In this document: positions 1 through 8,144 of the stretch, one piece after another
How the letters are laid out: the number at the start of each line of letters is the position of its first letter
How positions within the stretch are numbered: position 1 is the stretch's first letter
NCBI RefSeq assembly: GCF_000298315.2
Contig: NZ_AEYE02000038.1
Coordinates: 310,001-374,000 of the forward strand
Direction: 5' to 3'
Length of the DNA stretch: 64,000 bases
DNA from: Rhizobium grahamii CCGE 502
GTDB taxonomy: Bacteria; Pseudomonadota; Alphaproteobacteria; Rhizobiales; Rhizobiaceae
The notes under the pieces: generated by a model
What the model saw: the letters and a program-made list of their open reading frames with translations, nothing else
What the model was told of the DNA's origin: nothing
Database searches by the model: none
Program-made: the position numbers and the translations under genes

Positions 1-12
1 CAGTCAAGGTCG

Positions 13-834
13 TCAGGCATCGGCGATTCCTTCAAGGGGTACTGGGTGTCTTGGTGTCCACAGTCTCTCCCGGCCGGAGCGCGCTTCGTACCGCTCGGCA
101 TGTCGTCGCATCGCTTCGACGAGACCGGCGTCGTTGCCGAAGATTTCGGAGATCTGGCTCGGATAGAGCCGTGCGGCCTCGATCCGAGCCGCAAGCTCCA
201 CGTCGATGAATTCAGGGACTGCCTGCTGCCAACCCGAGAGCTCGAGGCCGCGTTCGACTGTTATCGGGTATTCGGCCGGGAATTTCCCGAGCAGATAAGG
301 GAATTCCTCGTAAAGCCTGAGCGTCTGGCGGCCGAGGCAGACATCTTTGGCGGCCGCAACCACCATGAGATGATCTGCATGACGGCTGATACCAATCGGC
401 GCATAAACAATGTCGGGACACTCCTCAGCGATGATATGGCCAAGCCTGGCTGTAGCCGCCTCGACATGTTTTTGGTCGGCGAGCTTCAGTCCGGCAAATA
501 GCTGCGGAATATCGCTATAGATCGGCTCCCCATTGTCATCCTTACGGTAGATCGCATCCAGGAAACCCTCGTGGCGGTAACGCGCACCAAGGAGCTCGGC
601 GACGCGCAGGTCCTCCTTCCGGCGGATCGCGTAGGGGTGGTCGCCGCGGTTCCAGGCGCCATGAAACCGGCGCGCGAGTGGCGTAAGCGCGCCAGTCGCG
701 TCGGCGGTGATGAAGGTCGAGATGATGACGTCGTCGCCAGCGCTCGTCAGCTTTCTGATAAGCCCGGCACAGCTGAATGGCGCATCGTCGAGATGCGGCG
801 ACAGAAAGAGATGACGCGTGGCGACCTTTCCCAT
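13..834 (-). CDS. PIG-L family (LmbE-like) deacetylase
   Basis: This is a 273-aa zinc-dependent N-deacetylase of the PIG-L/LmbE superfamily, which removes acetyl groups from N-acetylated sugars or sugar conjugates. The start of the protein carries the family metal motif SPHLDDAPFSCAG (PHLDD in place of the usual PHPDD), and a second histidine motif, SRHADH, lies in the middle. The ATG at 834 was chosen because it overlaps the upstream stop codon (TGATG) and places the motif about ten residues from the N-terminus; a longer reading to 1107 only antisense-extends into the upstream gene. It is the last gene of a four-gene catabolic block. Its position suggests deacetylation of an amino sugar or glycoside intermediate, but the substrate is unknown. 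The family is clear; the role is inferred. Confidence 0.88.
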   Translation of the reverse strand: MGKVATRHLFLSPHLDDAPFSCAGLIRKLTSAGDDVIISTFITADATGALTPLARRFHGAWNRGDHPYAIRRKEDLRVAELLGARYRHEGFLDAIYRKDDNGEPIYSDIPQLFAGLKLADQKHVEAATARLGHIIAEECPDIVYAPIGISRHADHLMVVAAAKDVCLGRQTLRLYEEFPYLLGKFPAEYPITVERGLELSGWQQAVPEFIDVELAARIEAARLYPSQISEIFGNDAGLVEAMRRHAERYEARSGRERLWTPRHPVPLEGIADA

Positions 835-1676
835 CAATGGACCGGCTCCTTTGGCGGAAGAAGATCGCAGAGATATGCCGCGGTCGAGGCGGCTTCGCTC
901 TCGTCGAAACCGTGGGCAATGATTGGACCCGAGAAGCCGCCTCGGACAAACAGGTTGAGGAGTTTGGGAAAGTCGATGAAGCCTGTCCCGGGCGCGCAAG
1001 GCTTGCCGTCGTTGCGCATATCCTGGGCATGAATGATCGACGTTGCATCCGCGAGGAGATCGTAGGCGCGAAGTAGGGTGTCGGATGCATAATCGCGTTT
1101 GCTCCATTCAACGAGGTTGAAAGGGTCGAACACGATCTTGACGCGGTTGCTGCCAACTTCGTCGAGGAGGCGCCGCGCACTCGCCGGCGAGGAAATGACA
1201 TTGGATGGCTCAGGCTCAACACCAAGGACAACATCATGCGTCTCGGCAATTTCGATCAGGCGGTCGAGTTCGCCGCGGAACGCGCTCCAGGCTTCTTCGC
1301 CAGCGTTGTCGGGATGGATTTTCCACTTGTCCGTGGCATGGCGGGTCCCGGTGCAAAGCGTGATCGTCGAGTAGCCAAGTGCTCTGCTTGCTTCGGCGAG
1401 CACGCGGAAACTCTGTCTTCCCTCTTCGACAACCTTCGAGTCGGGGGCGATCATGTTGTATGTCCCGGAGATAACCGGAATGGTCACCTTGCTCGCGGCA
1501 AAGTCACGCCGCACGGTTTCGAGGTGACCATTGTCCACGACCGACGGCAAGGTATCGAGGCCGATGCTGGCCATGTTGAACTGCGTGCACTCATAGCCGG
1601 CAAGCGCGATTGCATCGGCAAGCCTCGCGCTTGTCTTGCGATCGAAGGTTTTGGCGAAGATTCCGAGGTGGATCAA
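834..1676 (-). CDS. sugar phosphate isomerase/epimerase (TIM barrel, AP-endonuclease 2 family)
   Basis: This 280-aa protein belongs to the xylose isomerase-like TIM-barrel family (AP_endonuc_2), which includes IolE/MocC-like isomerases and dehydratases. Features seen are the start MIHLGIFAKTF, the metal-ligand-type segments LGVEPEPSNV and VFDPFNLV, and a His-containing strand IIHAQDM, all in the order usual for the family. Its stop overlaps the start of the PIG-L deacetylase by one base, so the two are translationally coupled. A 215-bp gap separates it from the kinase gene upstream, but all four genes face the same way. The likely job is isomerisation or epimerisation of a sugar or inositol-like intermediate. 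The exact substrate cannot be read. Confidence 0.85.
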   Translation of the reverse strand: MIHLGIFAKTFDRKTSARLADAIALAGYECTQFNMASIGLDTLPSVVDNGHLETVRRDFAASKVTIPVISGTYNMIAPDSKVVEEGRQSFRVLAEASRALGYSTITLCTGTRHATDKWKIHPDNAGEEAWSAFRGELDRLIEIAETHDVVLGVEPEPSNVISSPASARRLLDEVGSNRVKIVFDPFNLVEWSKRDYASDTLLRAYDLLADATSIIHAQDMRNDGKPCAPGTGFIDFPKLLNLFVRGGFSGPIIAHGFDESEAASTAAYLCDLLPPKEPVH

Positions 1677-1891
1677 TTTGTCAGTCCATGTTTTAAAGTT
1701 GCCCGTGGGCGTCGTTTGATGCGATGAGCGGCAGAGCCGATAGCCATGCTTGGCGCTGTAAGGCGATATTCAAGTTTCGGGTCACCCTGCTAAGTTCAAT
1801 CTTTCGATGTTTGCGAAGGGATGGCGAGCCGGATGACGCGCCATCCCCCCGGGAGGGCGAGCTGCTGGTACAGCCCGCGTTAGGCATCCGA

Positions 1892-2881
1892 CTATGGCGC
1901 AGAATCCTTGACCCGGTTCCCATCATGACCGGGCGGCTCATCAAGCCTCTCAAGATCCTGAAGTGTGAGATAGCGACGCATTGCCGGCTGCTTCAAGACC
2001 GCTGAGGCAATCGCGGCCCCAAGTCGTGCTGAGCCGGCCCAGTCTTGTCCGCGGGATAATCCGAGCGCAAAGCCTGCGTTGAAACTGTCTCCCGCGCCAG
2101 TCGTATCCGGCCCCTCGACCGGAACACACTGGATCTCGACCGGGGCAGCGTTTGTGCTTGCGGAAACCAGGCAGCCTTTCGCGCCCATCTTCACGACCAC
2201 CGCTCCGGCGAAGCTTTGCCGTAATTCCTCCAACGCCTCGATCACGTCCTCACCGCCGGTTAGGGCCAGTAGCTCCGCCTCATTTGGCAGAAAGCAGTGG
2301 CACTCCTGGATCACAGCAAGGAGCCTGTCGCGGACGGATCCTGACCAGCCGGCCTGGTCGGAGCCAGGGTCGAACAAGACGATGCTGCCATTCTGACGCG
2401 CTTGCCAGGCGAGCTCGGCTACGTCGGGCTGAAGGGCCGGGGTCGTGAAGAAGCCAGTAAGAAGCGTGATTGGCGCTGCCATCGCATCATCTGATAGATC
2501 CCTCTTGGAGAAGGTCTCCATATGACCAAGCGACGTAAGAAAAGACCGCTCCCTGTCAGCTGCCTCCAGCGCCACCGTGATGCTAGTCGGTTGCTCGACC
2601 GACGTGATGTCAGAAGTTTGCACCCCAACCGCGGCAAGCATCGAACGGATAACCGCACCGATCGGATCATTGCCTAATGAGCCGAACAGTCGAACTGGCG
2701 CTCCGGCTGCCGCCAGCACCATCCCGGTTATGCCGCCGCTGCCCCCGGGTCGGAAGCTGACGTCGTCGACGAACCGCTCTTCGCCGGGGGGAGGCAAGGC
2801 TGCCACCGGCCGCATTACCAGGTCGGCTTGAACATTCCCGATCACGGCAATCGCCTTGGAGGAGCAGCTCATGGCGATCAC
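1892..2881 (-). CDS. PfkB-family carbohydrate kinase (ribokinase-like)
   Basis: This 329-aa protein is a ribokinase/PfkB-family sugar kinase that phosphorylates a sugar with ATP. Family signature 1 is near the N-terminus (FRPGGSGGITGMVLAAAG) and signature 2, with the catalytic aspartate, reads GPDTTGAGDSFNAGF near residue 265. The ATG at 2881 overlaps the stop of the upstream oxidoreductase (ATGA at 2878-2881); an internal ATG three codons later is an alternative start. Length is normal for the family. Together with the neighbouring dehydrogenase, isomerase and deacetylase it suggests a pathway for a non-standard sugar. Specificity is not predictable from the sequence. Confidence 0.9.
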   Translation of the reverse strand: MIAMSCSSKAIAVIGNVQADLVMRPVAALPPPGEERFVDDVSFRPGGSGGITGMVLAAAGAPVRLFGSLGNDPIGAVIRSMLAAVGVQTSDITSVEQPTSITVALEAADRERSFLTSLGHMETFSKRDLSDDAMAAPITLLTGFFTTPALQPDVAELAWQARQNGSIVLFDPGSDQAGWSGSVRDRLLAVIQECHCFLPNEAELLALTGGEDVIEALEELRQSFAGAVVVKMGAKGCLVSASTNAAPVEIQCVPVEGPDTTGAGDSFNAGFALGLSRGQDWAGSARLGAAIASAVLKQPAMRRYLTLQDLERLDEPPGHDGNRVKDSAP

Positions 2882-3933
2882 GCCGACTTGCGATGATCAG
2901 GCTCGGCACGAGCGGCGAGCAAATTGACGGACTCCACGATTTCGAGCGCCTTCAGGCCATCAAGCGCGGTCGGCTGAACCGGCTGGCCGTTGAGGATTGC
3001 TGCCGCAAAGGCTTCCACCTGCAACTTATAGGCGTCCGTATCGCCGAAGATCGGTTCCTCGTAGCTGGAGTTCTCGGCTCGGAAAATGCGAACCTTGCTG
3101 GCTGCGCGTGAGAACGGAAAAGGGATCTCGGCGCTGATATGTCCCTTGCTGCCGTAGACCTGGAAGCCTTCAGTCCATTCGGCATGAACACTTGCCGTTA
3201 CTTCGAAAGATGCAGCAGCACCGCCCTCCGTTGTTGCAATGCCGTGCCAGGAGTGATCGGCGCCGTCGACCGCCATAGTTGCTGCCGACACTGCAAAGTC
3301 GCCGAGAAGGAAGCGCATAAGATCAAAAGTATGGATCCCATGCGTCGCCAGAAGATGTGTCTTCCGGTTGGCAGCTTTGAGCGCCGTCTCGCGGCTTCGC
3401 ACGTCTTGATCGACCAGCATGGCCGGAAACAAGGTTGCCTCGACGGGTGGACGCAGCTCCGACATCACGCGATACCAGCAACGCGCACTCAACATCCGGC
3501 CAATGTCGCCTGCGGCGATGACTTGCTGTGCGCGAGCAATGCCCGGATCAAACCGCTTCATGCTGCCGACCTGCAACTGGAGGCCGGTTTTGCCGAGAAC
3601 GTCGATCAATGTTTCCGCTTCCGACGCGGTTACGGCGACCGGCTTTTCGACAAGAACATGCTTCCCGGCCTGGAGGGCGGCGATGGAGACCGGCACGTGG
3701 AACCGGTCAGGAATGGCAATCAGCACGGCGTCGAGGTCGGCGTTCAGAAATTCCTGCTGCTCCGTATAGGCGGGAACACCAAGCTGCATACCCGCGCCCT
3801 TCGCAAGCAGTGCACTTGGATCGAATACCGCAGCCAGCTCGACATTCTTTGCCTTTTGGACTGCAGGGAAATGCGCCGCCTGGGCAATACGGCCGCAGCC
3901 AACCACGCCGAGCTTCAACTTGTCTTTTGTCAC
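2878..3933 (-). CDS. Gfo/Idh/MocA family NAD(P)-dependent oxidoreductase
   Basis: This 351-aa protein has the N-terminal Rossmann fold of the Gfo/Idh/MocA family (LKLGVVGCGRIAQAAHFPAV) and the conserved EKPVAVT motif near residue 95 with the expected lysine. The C-terminal alpha/beta domain follows. The family oxidises or reduces sugars, inositols and rhizopine-like compounds. It is the first gene of the catabolic block and lies directly downstream of two identical operator-like repeats (3982-4026), so it is probably the promoter-proximal gene. Rhizopine-catabolic MocA belongs to this family, but nothing here proves that substrate. Confidence 0.9.
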   Translation of the reverse strand: MTKDKLKLGVVGCGRIAQAAHFPAVQKAKNVELAAVFDPSALLAKGAGMQLGVPAYTEQQEFLNADLDAVLIAIPDRFHVPVSIAALQAGKHVLVEKPVAVTASEAETLIDVLGKTGLQLQVGSMKRFDPGIARAQQVIAAGDIGRMLSARCWYRVMSELRPPVEATLFPAMLVDQDVRSRETALKAANRKTHLLATHGIHTFDLMRFLLGDFAVSAATMAVDGADHSWHGIATTEGGAAASFEVTASVHAEWTEGFQVYGSKGHISAEIPFPFSRAASKVRIFRAENSSYEEPIFGDTDAYKLQVEAFAAAILNGQPVQPTALDGLKALEIVESVNLLAARAEPDHRKSA

Positions 3934-3981
3934 TTCGCCTCTCCGGAACGATTGATCGAAATCTCGTTGCCACTATGAAGC

Positions 3982-3997
3982 ATGCACGATAGTGTGC
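3982..3997. promoter_or_regulatory. operator-like repeat, copy 1
   Basis: The 16-mer ATGCACGATAGTGTGC is a partial palindrome with GCAC and GTGC arms. An identical copy starts 29 bp away at 4011. Both lie between the oxidoreductase start (3933) and the end of the DeoR gene, so they are good candidates for regulator binding sites of the catabolic block. Confidence 0.6.
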
Positions 3998-4010
3998 GGT
4001 CAAGCGATAA

Positions 4011-4026
4011 ATGCACGATAGTGTGC
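4011..4026. promoter_or_regulatory. operator-like repeat, copy 2
   Basis: This is a second exact copy of ATGCACGATAGTGTGC, 29 bp from copy 1 and about 80-95 bp upstream of the oxidoreductase start. A related element, GCACGTTTTCGTGT, sits at 4971-4984 just upstream of the DeoR gene, which suggests the same protein also controls its own gene. Confidence 0.6.
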
Positions 4027-4184
4027 ATTATCTGGCAACGATAACCCTCTGCTCGAAACCCGGAGGATATCGCACAGTGATCGCAGCTAATGTCCGAAGC
4101 TGGGGGAGGCGTGTCTGCGGAATACGCAATCCGATTCCTAACGCAAGTGCGGCGGCTCGGTTGCCCAGTAGGCCCTGCGACGTA

Positions 4185-4949
4185 TTACACTTCGACGATT
4201 TGGAGCTTTTTGCCGAAGGCCTTGCGCTGTCCCGCGTCGATCCGACTGTCGGTAATGATTTGCGAAAGCTCGTCTATACCGCAGACCCGGGCAAGGGACC
4301 GTTTCCCGAGCTTTGAACTATCGGCAACAAGCACGGCGCAATCGGCTGCGCGGATCATTGCCTGCTTCACCGGCACCTCGATGACGTTGACATTGCTCAA
4401 GCCAAGCTCTGCCTCCACGGCTTCGGCACCGATGAAAGCGATGTCGACGTGAATTTTACTGATGTAGTCGACCGTGTTGGGGCCGACGAGCGTATAGACG
4501 GTATCGACCTGTACGCCGCCCGTGACGTGCAAATTGATGTTACTGCATTCCGAGAGCAACATTGCGATCTGAAGATCGTTTGTGATCACGGTCAGGTTCT
4601 GCCTGGATTTGAGGCTATTTGCCACGTGCCATGTGGTCGAGCCGCTATCGACGAGTACAGTTTGACCATCCTTCACCAGGCCCGCCGCGTATTGTCCGAG
4701 CTGCCCTTTGACCGATGAGCGAAATTTTCGCCTTGGTTCATAAGGATAGTCAAACCCTTCCTTAGTCTCGATTGACAGGAAACCGCCCTGGGTACGGATG
4801 ATAAGTCCCTCGGCTTCAAGACGAGCGAGATCACGACGGATCGTCGAGCTATCGACCCCAAACTCGTCCTCGATGATCTTCGAGGGAACGTAACCCGTCT
4901 TTTGAGCGCGCTCCACCATTTGGCGACGCCTCTCGGCCGCATTTGTCAT
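4185..4949 (-). CDS. DeoR/GlpR family transcriptional regulator
   Basis: This protein of about 254 aa has the N-terminal DeoR-type helix-turn-helix, with the recognition-helix region SSTIRRDLARLEAEGL followed by IRTQGG, and a C-terminal sugar-phosphate-sensing domain (DSGSTTWHVANSL; TNDLQIAMLL; ADSSKLG). DeoR proteins usually repress sugar catabolic genes until a phosphorylated intermediate binds. The ATG at 4949 is preferred because GAGGAC lies at ribosome-binding distance; an ATG at 4967 is possible. It faces the same way as the catabolic block and is separated from it by the operator-like repeats, so it probably regulates that block. Confidence 0.88.
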   Translation of the reverse strand: MTNAAERRRQMVERAQKTGYVPSKIIEDEFGVDSSTIRRDLARLEAEGLIIRTQGGFLSIETKEGFDYPYEPRRKFRSSVKGQLGQYAAGLVKDGQTVLVDSGSTTWHVANSLKSRQNLTVITNDLQIAMLLSECSNINLHVTGGVQVDTVYTLVGPNTVDYISKIHVDIAFIGAEAVEAELGLSNVNVIEVPVKQAMIRAADCAVLVADSSKLGKRSLARVCGIDELSQIITDSRIDAGQRKAFGKKLQIVEV

Positions 4950-4970
4950 TTTAGTCCTCGGATGCACATC

Positions 4971-4984
4971 GCACGTTTTCGTGT
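4971..4984. promoter_or_regulatory. operator-like palindrome upstream of the DeoR gene
   Basis: GCACGTTTTCGTGT has GCACG/CGTGT arms around TTTT. It resembles the repeats at 3982 and 4011 in arm sequence (GCAC...GTGT). Its place about 20 bp upstream of the preferred DeoR start would suit autoregulation. This is an inference from sequence only. Confidence 0.35.
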
Positions 4985-5147
4985 ATCACACCCTCTTTGC
5001 TTAGCGGTGCGTCGTCAAGTCCGCAATCGAGAAGATGAAGGCTTGCCACACAATGCTTGTAAAAGACGGTCTATTCGGGTTGCCCGGCTCAGATTTAGTT
5101 TCCTCGCCACGCTGCTACTCGTTCGGCAAGGCGTACCGGAGTTTCGT

Positions 5148-5237
5148 TCAAACGGGATGGCTCGTTTCACCATAACCTTTTTCCAGCGCCATCTTGGCCA
5201 GTTCAGGACTGAGGCACTCATCAATCAGAAACTTCAT
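5148..5237 (-). pseudogene. truncated DUF5615 PIN-like toxin
   Basis: Only 29 residues remain, starting MKFLIDECLSPELAKMALEK and ending GYGETSHPV before a stop. The start matches the DUF5615 PIN-like family, in which DECLS carries a catalytic aspartate; intact members are roughly 110-120 aa. It overlaps the end of the DUF433 gene by 17 bp, the usual antitoxin-toxin arrangement. The toxin must be inactive. Confidence 0.65.
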
Positions 5238-5661
5238 CTCGTCTACCGCGACGGGGAACGCGACGATCCGTGAGGATGACCGATCCTTCGGGAAGGTCGG
5301 TGAAAGCACGCGGACGTCCACGCAAAGGATTGGCTTCCGCGTAGATCGTCGCGAGCCTAATCTTTTCTGCATTCAGGTTAGGCCACGTTTCGAGAATCCG
5401 TTCCGTCGAACCGCCTGCCGCTATGGACGCGGCAACATCATAGACAGGAATGCGGGTGCCGTGAATGACAGGCGTCCCGCCAAGGATGTCGGGCGATGAT
5501 GCCACGGCTTCTCGGGCCGCGGCGAGGTCGTCCAACCGTTCGCTCAGGTGGGATCGACAATGTCGCGACAGTCCTCTTGGACCTCGCTGAAAAATCGACC
5601 CTTCCCAGCTCGCCGACTGTCCGACGCGGCAGAGCGTCCAGTCGTTCAACGTCTCGGTCAT
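5221..5661 (-). pseudogene. DUF433 antitoxin-like protein with a scrambled segment
   Basis: The C-terminal half is a clear DUF433 domain (SSPDILGGTPVIHGTRIPVY, then a helix-rich region), the usual partner of DUF5615 toxins. The N-terminus MTETLNDWTLCRV is in the same frame, but the stretch between (QRGPRGLSRHCRSHLS) reads as a likely family sequence, SEVQEDCRDIVDPT, only in the next frame. This indicates two compensating frameshifts of about 16 residues. The start at 5661 is an inference. It may still fold, but with the toxin truncated the module looks decayed. Confidence 0.55.
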
Positions 5662-5836
5662 CTTCTGGAGCGGCTGGGACATGAGGATCGCGCGGAACCG
5701 ATGCACGCGGCCCTGAGGGCGCGCGCCAGGATGGAGCTCGACCGACACGAGACGCGCGACCCGGATTTCACACCGGCGCCGCAGGAGCGCGACGATCGCT
5801 GGCACATGATTGTGCGCCGCTCGCCGGAGATCACGA

Positions 5837-6603
5837 ATGATCCCCGCTCAGAACATTGTGGCGTGGGGGAGCATCGTTTCACGGGCGGATCAGCGTCAGG
5901 TCGAGCAGGATCTCATCATCTGCCGCGCACTCATCGATATCTTCAATGACCTAAATTAGTTGCGTTTTCGCGGCGGTACGGCGCTTAGTCTAATAAGCTT
6001 CATTTCCCAACGCCGCTTCCCTACTCGGAAGACATAGATTTTGTCCGAACAACCGCAGGCCCGATCGGACCAATCCTGGATCGGTTGCGAGAAGTTCTGG
6101 AACCTTTGCTTGGCAGGGCGCACTTCGACCAGAGCCCCGTCGCCCCCAAATTTCACTTCCGTGTCGAGGCGGAAGACGGAAGCGGCGTGCCCATTCGGCT
6201 CAAGGTCGAAAGCATGCACGCGAAATCGAAGCCTCCGATCCGTCGCAAGCTCTACTATTTCGGATGGATAACCCCTGGTTCACCGGCGAGGCAGGAATTC
6301 CGACCTTCTCCCGGGAGGAAATGTTGGCCACAAAGCTTCGGGCCCTCCTACAGCGCGACAAGGGCCGTGATCTCTATGATCTTGCCCATGCCATCGAGGT
6401 GTCCAACAAGCTTGATGCTGATCTGGTTGCCGACCTGTTTAGCCGCTATCTTCAATTTGCTGGTCAATCGATATCCCGCGCCCAGGCCGAGGAATGAATG
6501 TTCGCGAAGCTGGCGAACCCGCGGCTGCTGACAGATATGCGGCCACTACTTCCGCTCGCTCAGGCCGAAGCCTTGTCAGAGGACGCCATCAAGAAGCCCT
6601 GGT
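5837..6603 (+). pseudogene. AbiEii/AbiGii nucleotidyltransferase toxin, decayed
   Basis: Pieces of one AbiEii-family protein are spread over three frames. They begin with MIPAQNIVAWGSIVSRADQR and DLIICRALIDIFND at 5837, run into a TAG at 5957, and continue with LRFRGGTALS. The frame then shifts to YSEDIDFVRTTAGPIGPILD and VLEPLLGRAHFDQSPVAPKF, with a further shift near 6255 to NPWFTGEAGIPTFSREEM. A TGA at 6495 interrupts before MFAKLANPRLLTDMRPLL. AbiEii proteins are GTP-binding nucleotidyltransferase toxins of abortive infection systems. At least two nonsense changes and two frameshifts make it non-functional. No AbiEi antitoxin gene was recognised upstream. Confidence 0.8.
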
Positions 6604-6733
6604 GGGTCTTCAAGGGAGTCTGGGAATGTCACATTGTCATATATTTTCCGCAGCGCATCTCCCCGGCTGCGCGCGCGGACTACGCCGAGGCTGCGGCGGG
6701 GCCGCCTCAGTCCCATCTCCGACGGGGCCCTGC

Positions 6734-7180
6734 TTATCGCTCTCTTTCCCACTCCAAGATGCCGCGCGTTGTCTTTCCTGCTCGCGTAGCCGGAGCGCTT
6801 TCGATGATCAGGATGTCACCGTTCACGCAATAGCTCCGTTGTTGTTCGGAGCCTACCCAGTTTTGATCGCCTGCAATGTCAATCTTCGTGATGAAATGAT
6901 TGTTCTCCAGCCGATATTTCCCGGAGTACGTATACAAGCTTCGGAACGCGGCACTCTCCCCGTGGACGCCTTCAGCCGGATTGCGATCTTCAGCGGTGAT
7001 GAGAACGAATATGCGATCCGATGATGAGAAGAAGACATAGCCGACGGGGTGCTGTCCGAACGGCGAGAACTCTTGTTCCTTTGTGTCCACGTCTTCCATC
7101 ACCCACCGCTTAAGCTTCCACGTGCCGGTGAGCGATCGAGCACCAGTCAAATCAGGGTCAGCATTTGAATGTCCTGCCAT
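6734..7180 (-). CDS. lipocalin-like domain protein
   Basis: This 148-aa protein matches the lipocalin-like domain found in small bacterial proteins (Lipocalin_5 type). It has the N-terminal LTGTWKLKRWVMED strand, GYVFFSSSDRIFVLIT, and a C-terminal alternation of strands ending near ILEWERER. There is no signal peptide, so it is probably cytoplasmic. The ligand is unknown. It is monocistronic between the AbiEii remnant and an intergenic region of about 500 bp. Confidence 0.7.
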   Translation of the reverse strand: MAGHSNADPDLTGARSLTGTWKLKRWVMEDVDTKEQEFSPFGQHPVGYVFFSSSDRIFVLITAEDRNPAEGVHGESAAFRSLYTYSGKYRLENNHFITKIDIAGDQNWVGSEQQRSYCVNGDILIIESAPATRAGKTTRGILEWERER

Positions 7181-7555
7181 TATGAAGCTCCCTTCGATCT
7201 GGCGCGGCTAGAAGAGTGTCTGGCCAGTGGGCTGCAAAGCTAGAGCGCGTTTTTCGCGTTGCCCAATATCAAATCCATCTGCCGCTATGCCAAACGGATA
7301 TCCTTTCCAATGATAGACACATGATCTTAGCGCCAAATGGTTCTTTGCCTGTTACGCGCGCCATGACGTAGGACGCCTTACCTGCGGTGCTCCTGTCATT
7401 CTTTCCTACACCGGAGGTGGCTTGTTCGCTTCGGAACCCTTCGGGAGTTGCCGAGGATATCGTCTTCGTGTGGTGTGGTCGCTTATAACATCAACGGAAG
7501 CCCTGTTGCCACGAGGGGCGAAGTTCGGGCCAGCCCCACACACTCTGTCGGATGA

Positions 7556-7571
7556 TGTCGCGTCCCGGACA
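7556..7571. promoter_or_regulatory. NifA-type upstream activator sequence
   Basis: TGTCGCGTCCCGGACA fits the NifA consensus TGT-N10-ACA. It lies 75 bp upstream of a perfect -24/-12 element at 7646, within the usual spacing. One site alone would be expected by chance every few kilobases, so the pairing is the evidence. Confidence 0.65.
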
Positions 7572-7645
7572 AACCGGATCTGACCGCTGCAGTACTGTTG
7601 CCTTCTAACCAAGTCAAAGAGCTCAAACGAGGGAACAAGCTCTCT

Positions 7646-7661
7646 TGGCACAAGAGTTGCT
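7646..7661 (+). promoter_or_regulatory. sigma-54 (-24/-12) promoter
   Basis: TGGCACAAGAGTTGCT is a perfect match to TGGCAC-N5-TTGCW with GG-N10-GC spacing. It points toward a decayed M16 peptidase fragment and then the intact M16 pair, whose first start is about 480 bp further on. Confidence 0.75.
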
Positions 7662-7714
7662 CCTTTCATGCAAGATTGAGAGCACCGACGCGCAAAATAG
7701 CTACGCGGAGACGC

Positions 7715-7888
7715 ACAAGGCCGGGGAGTTCGAGAAGACGGTCGCCGAAACCGGGGGCGAGGAAAGACGCCTTCACCTCATTTGACTACACCGCCTTCTA
7801 CCAGACGGTAGCCCCTGAAGCTTTGGGGATTATGATGGAGTTCGAAGCCGACCGGGTGAGACACATCGTTGTCGGGTCGGTGCTTTAG
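7715..7888 (+). pseudogene. remnant of a duplicated M16 peptidase
   Basis: This fragment repeats part of the gene that follows: [20 protein letters not shown] and [11 protein letters not shown] correspond to [20 protein letters not shown] and [11 protein letters not shown] in the intact gene. The homology is recognisable in the DNA from about 7715. The HxxEH catalytic motif and everything after residue ~150 of the family are missing. It sits just downstream of the sigma-54 promoter, so the promoter probably belonged first to this copy. Confidence 0.75.
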
Positions 7889-8144
7889 GGTCGGTTTTCT
7901 TGCTGGTTCAGATCCCCGAACTTGCACGAGCCCTGGCTTGGGCGTGATGAAGCATGGACAGGCGGCTATTGCGTGGCCCGCCAGTTAGCATCTGTCGTCG
8001 GGCAGGAGACGCAAGAAGGCAACATGAAGGCGGAGACAGCTGGCTTACTGGGTATTCTCAGCTGGAGAGCACCTAGCGAAAGCCGTGCTTCCTCGTTCGA
8101 CAGGACGGCTCCAGACAGGAGCTAAACCGATGGGAGAAATGAGT

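Noticed and set aside
542-1249. Long open frames antisense or out of frame to the catabolic genes
   Set aside because: They mirror the real genes in GC-rich DNA, have Arg/Ser/Pro-rich composition and no family motifs.
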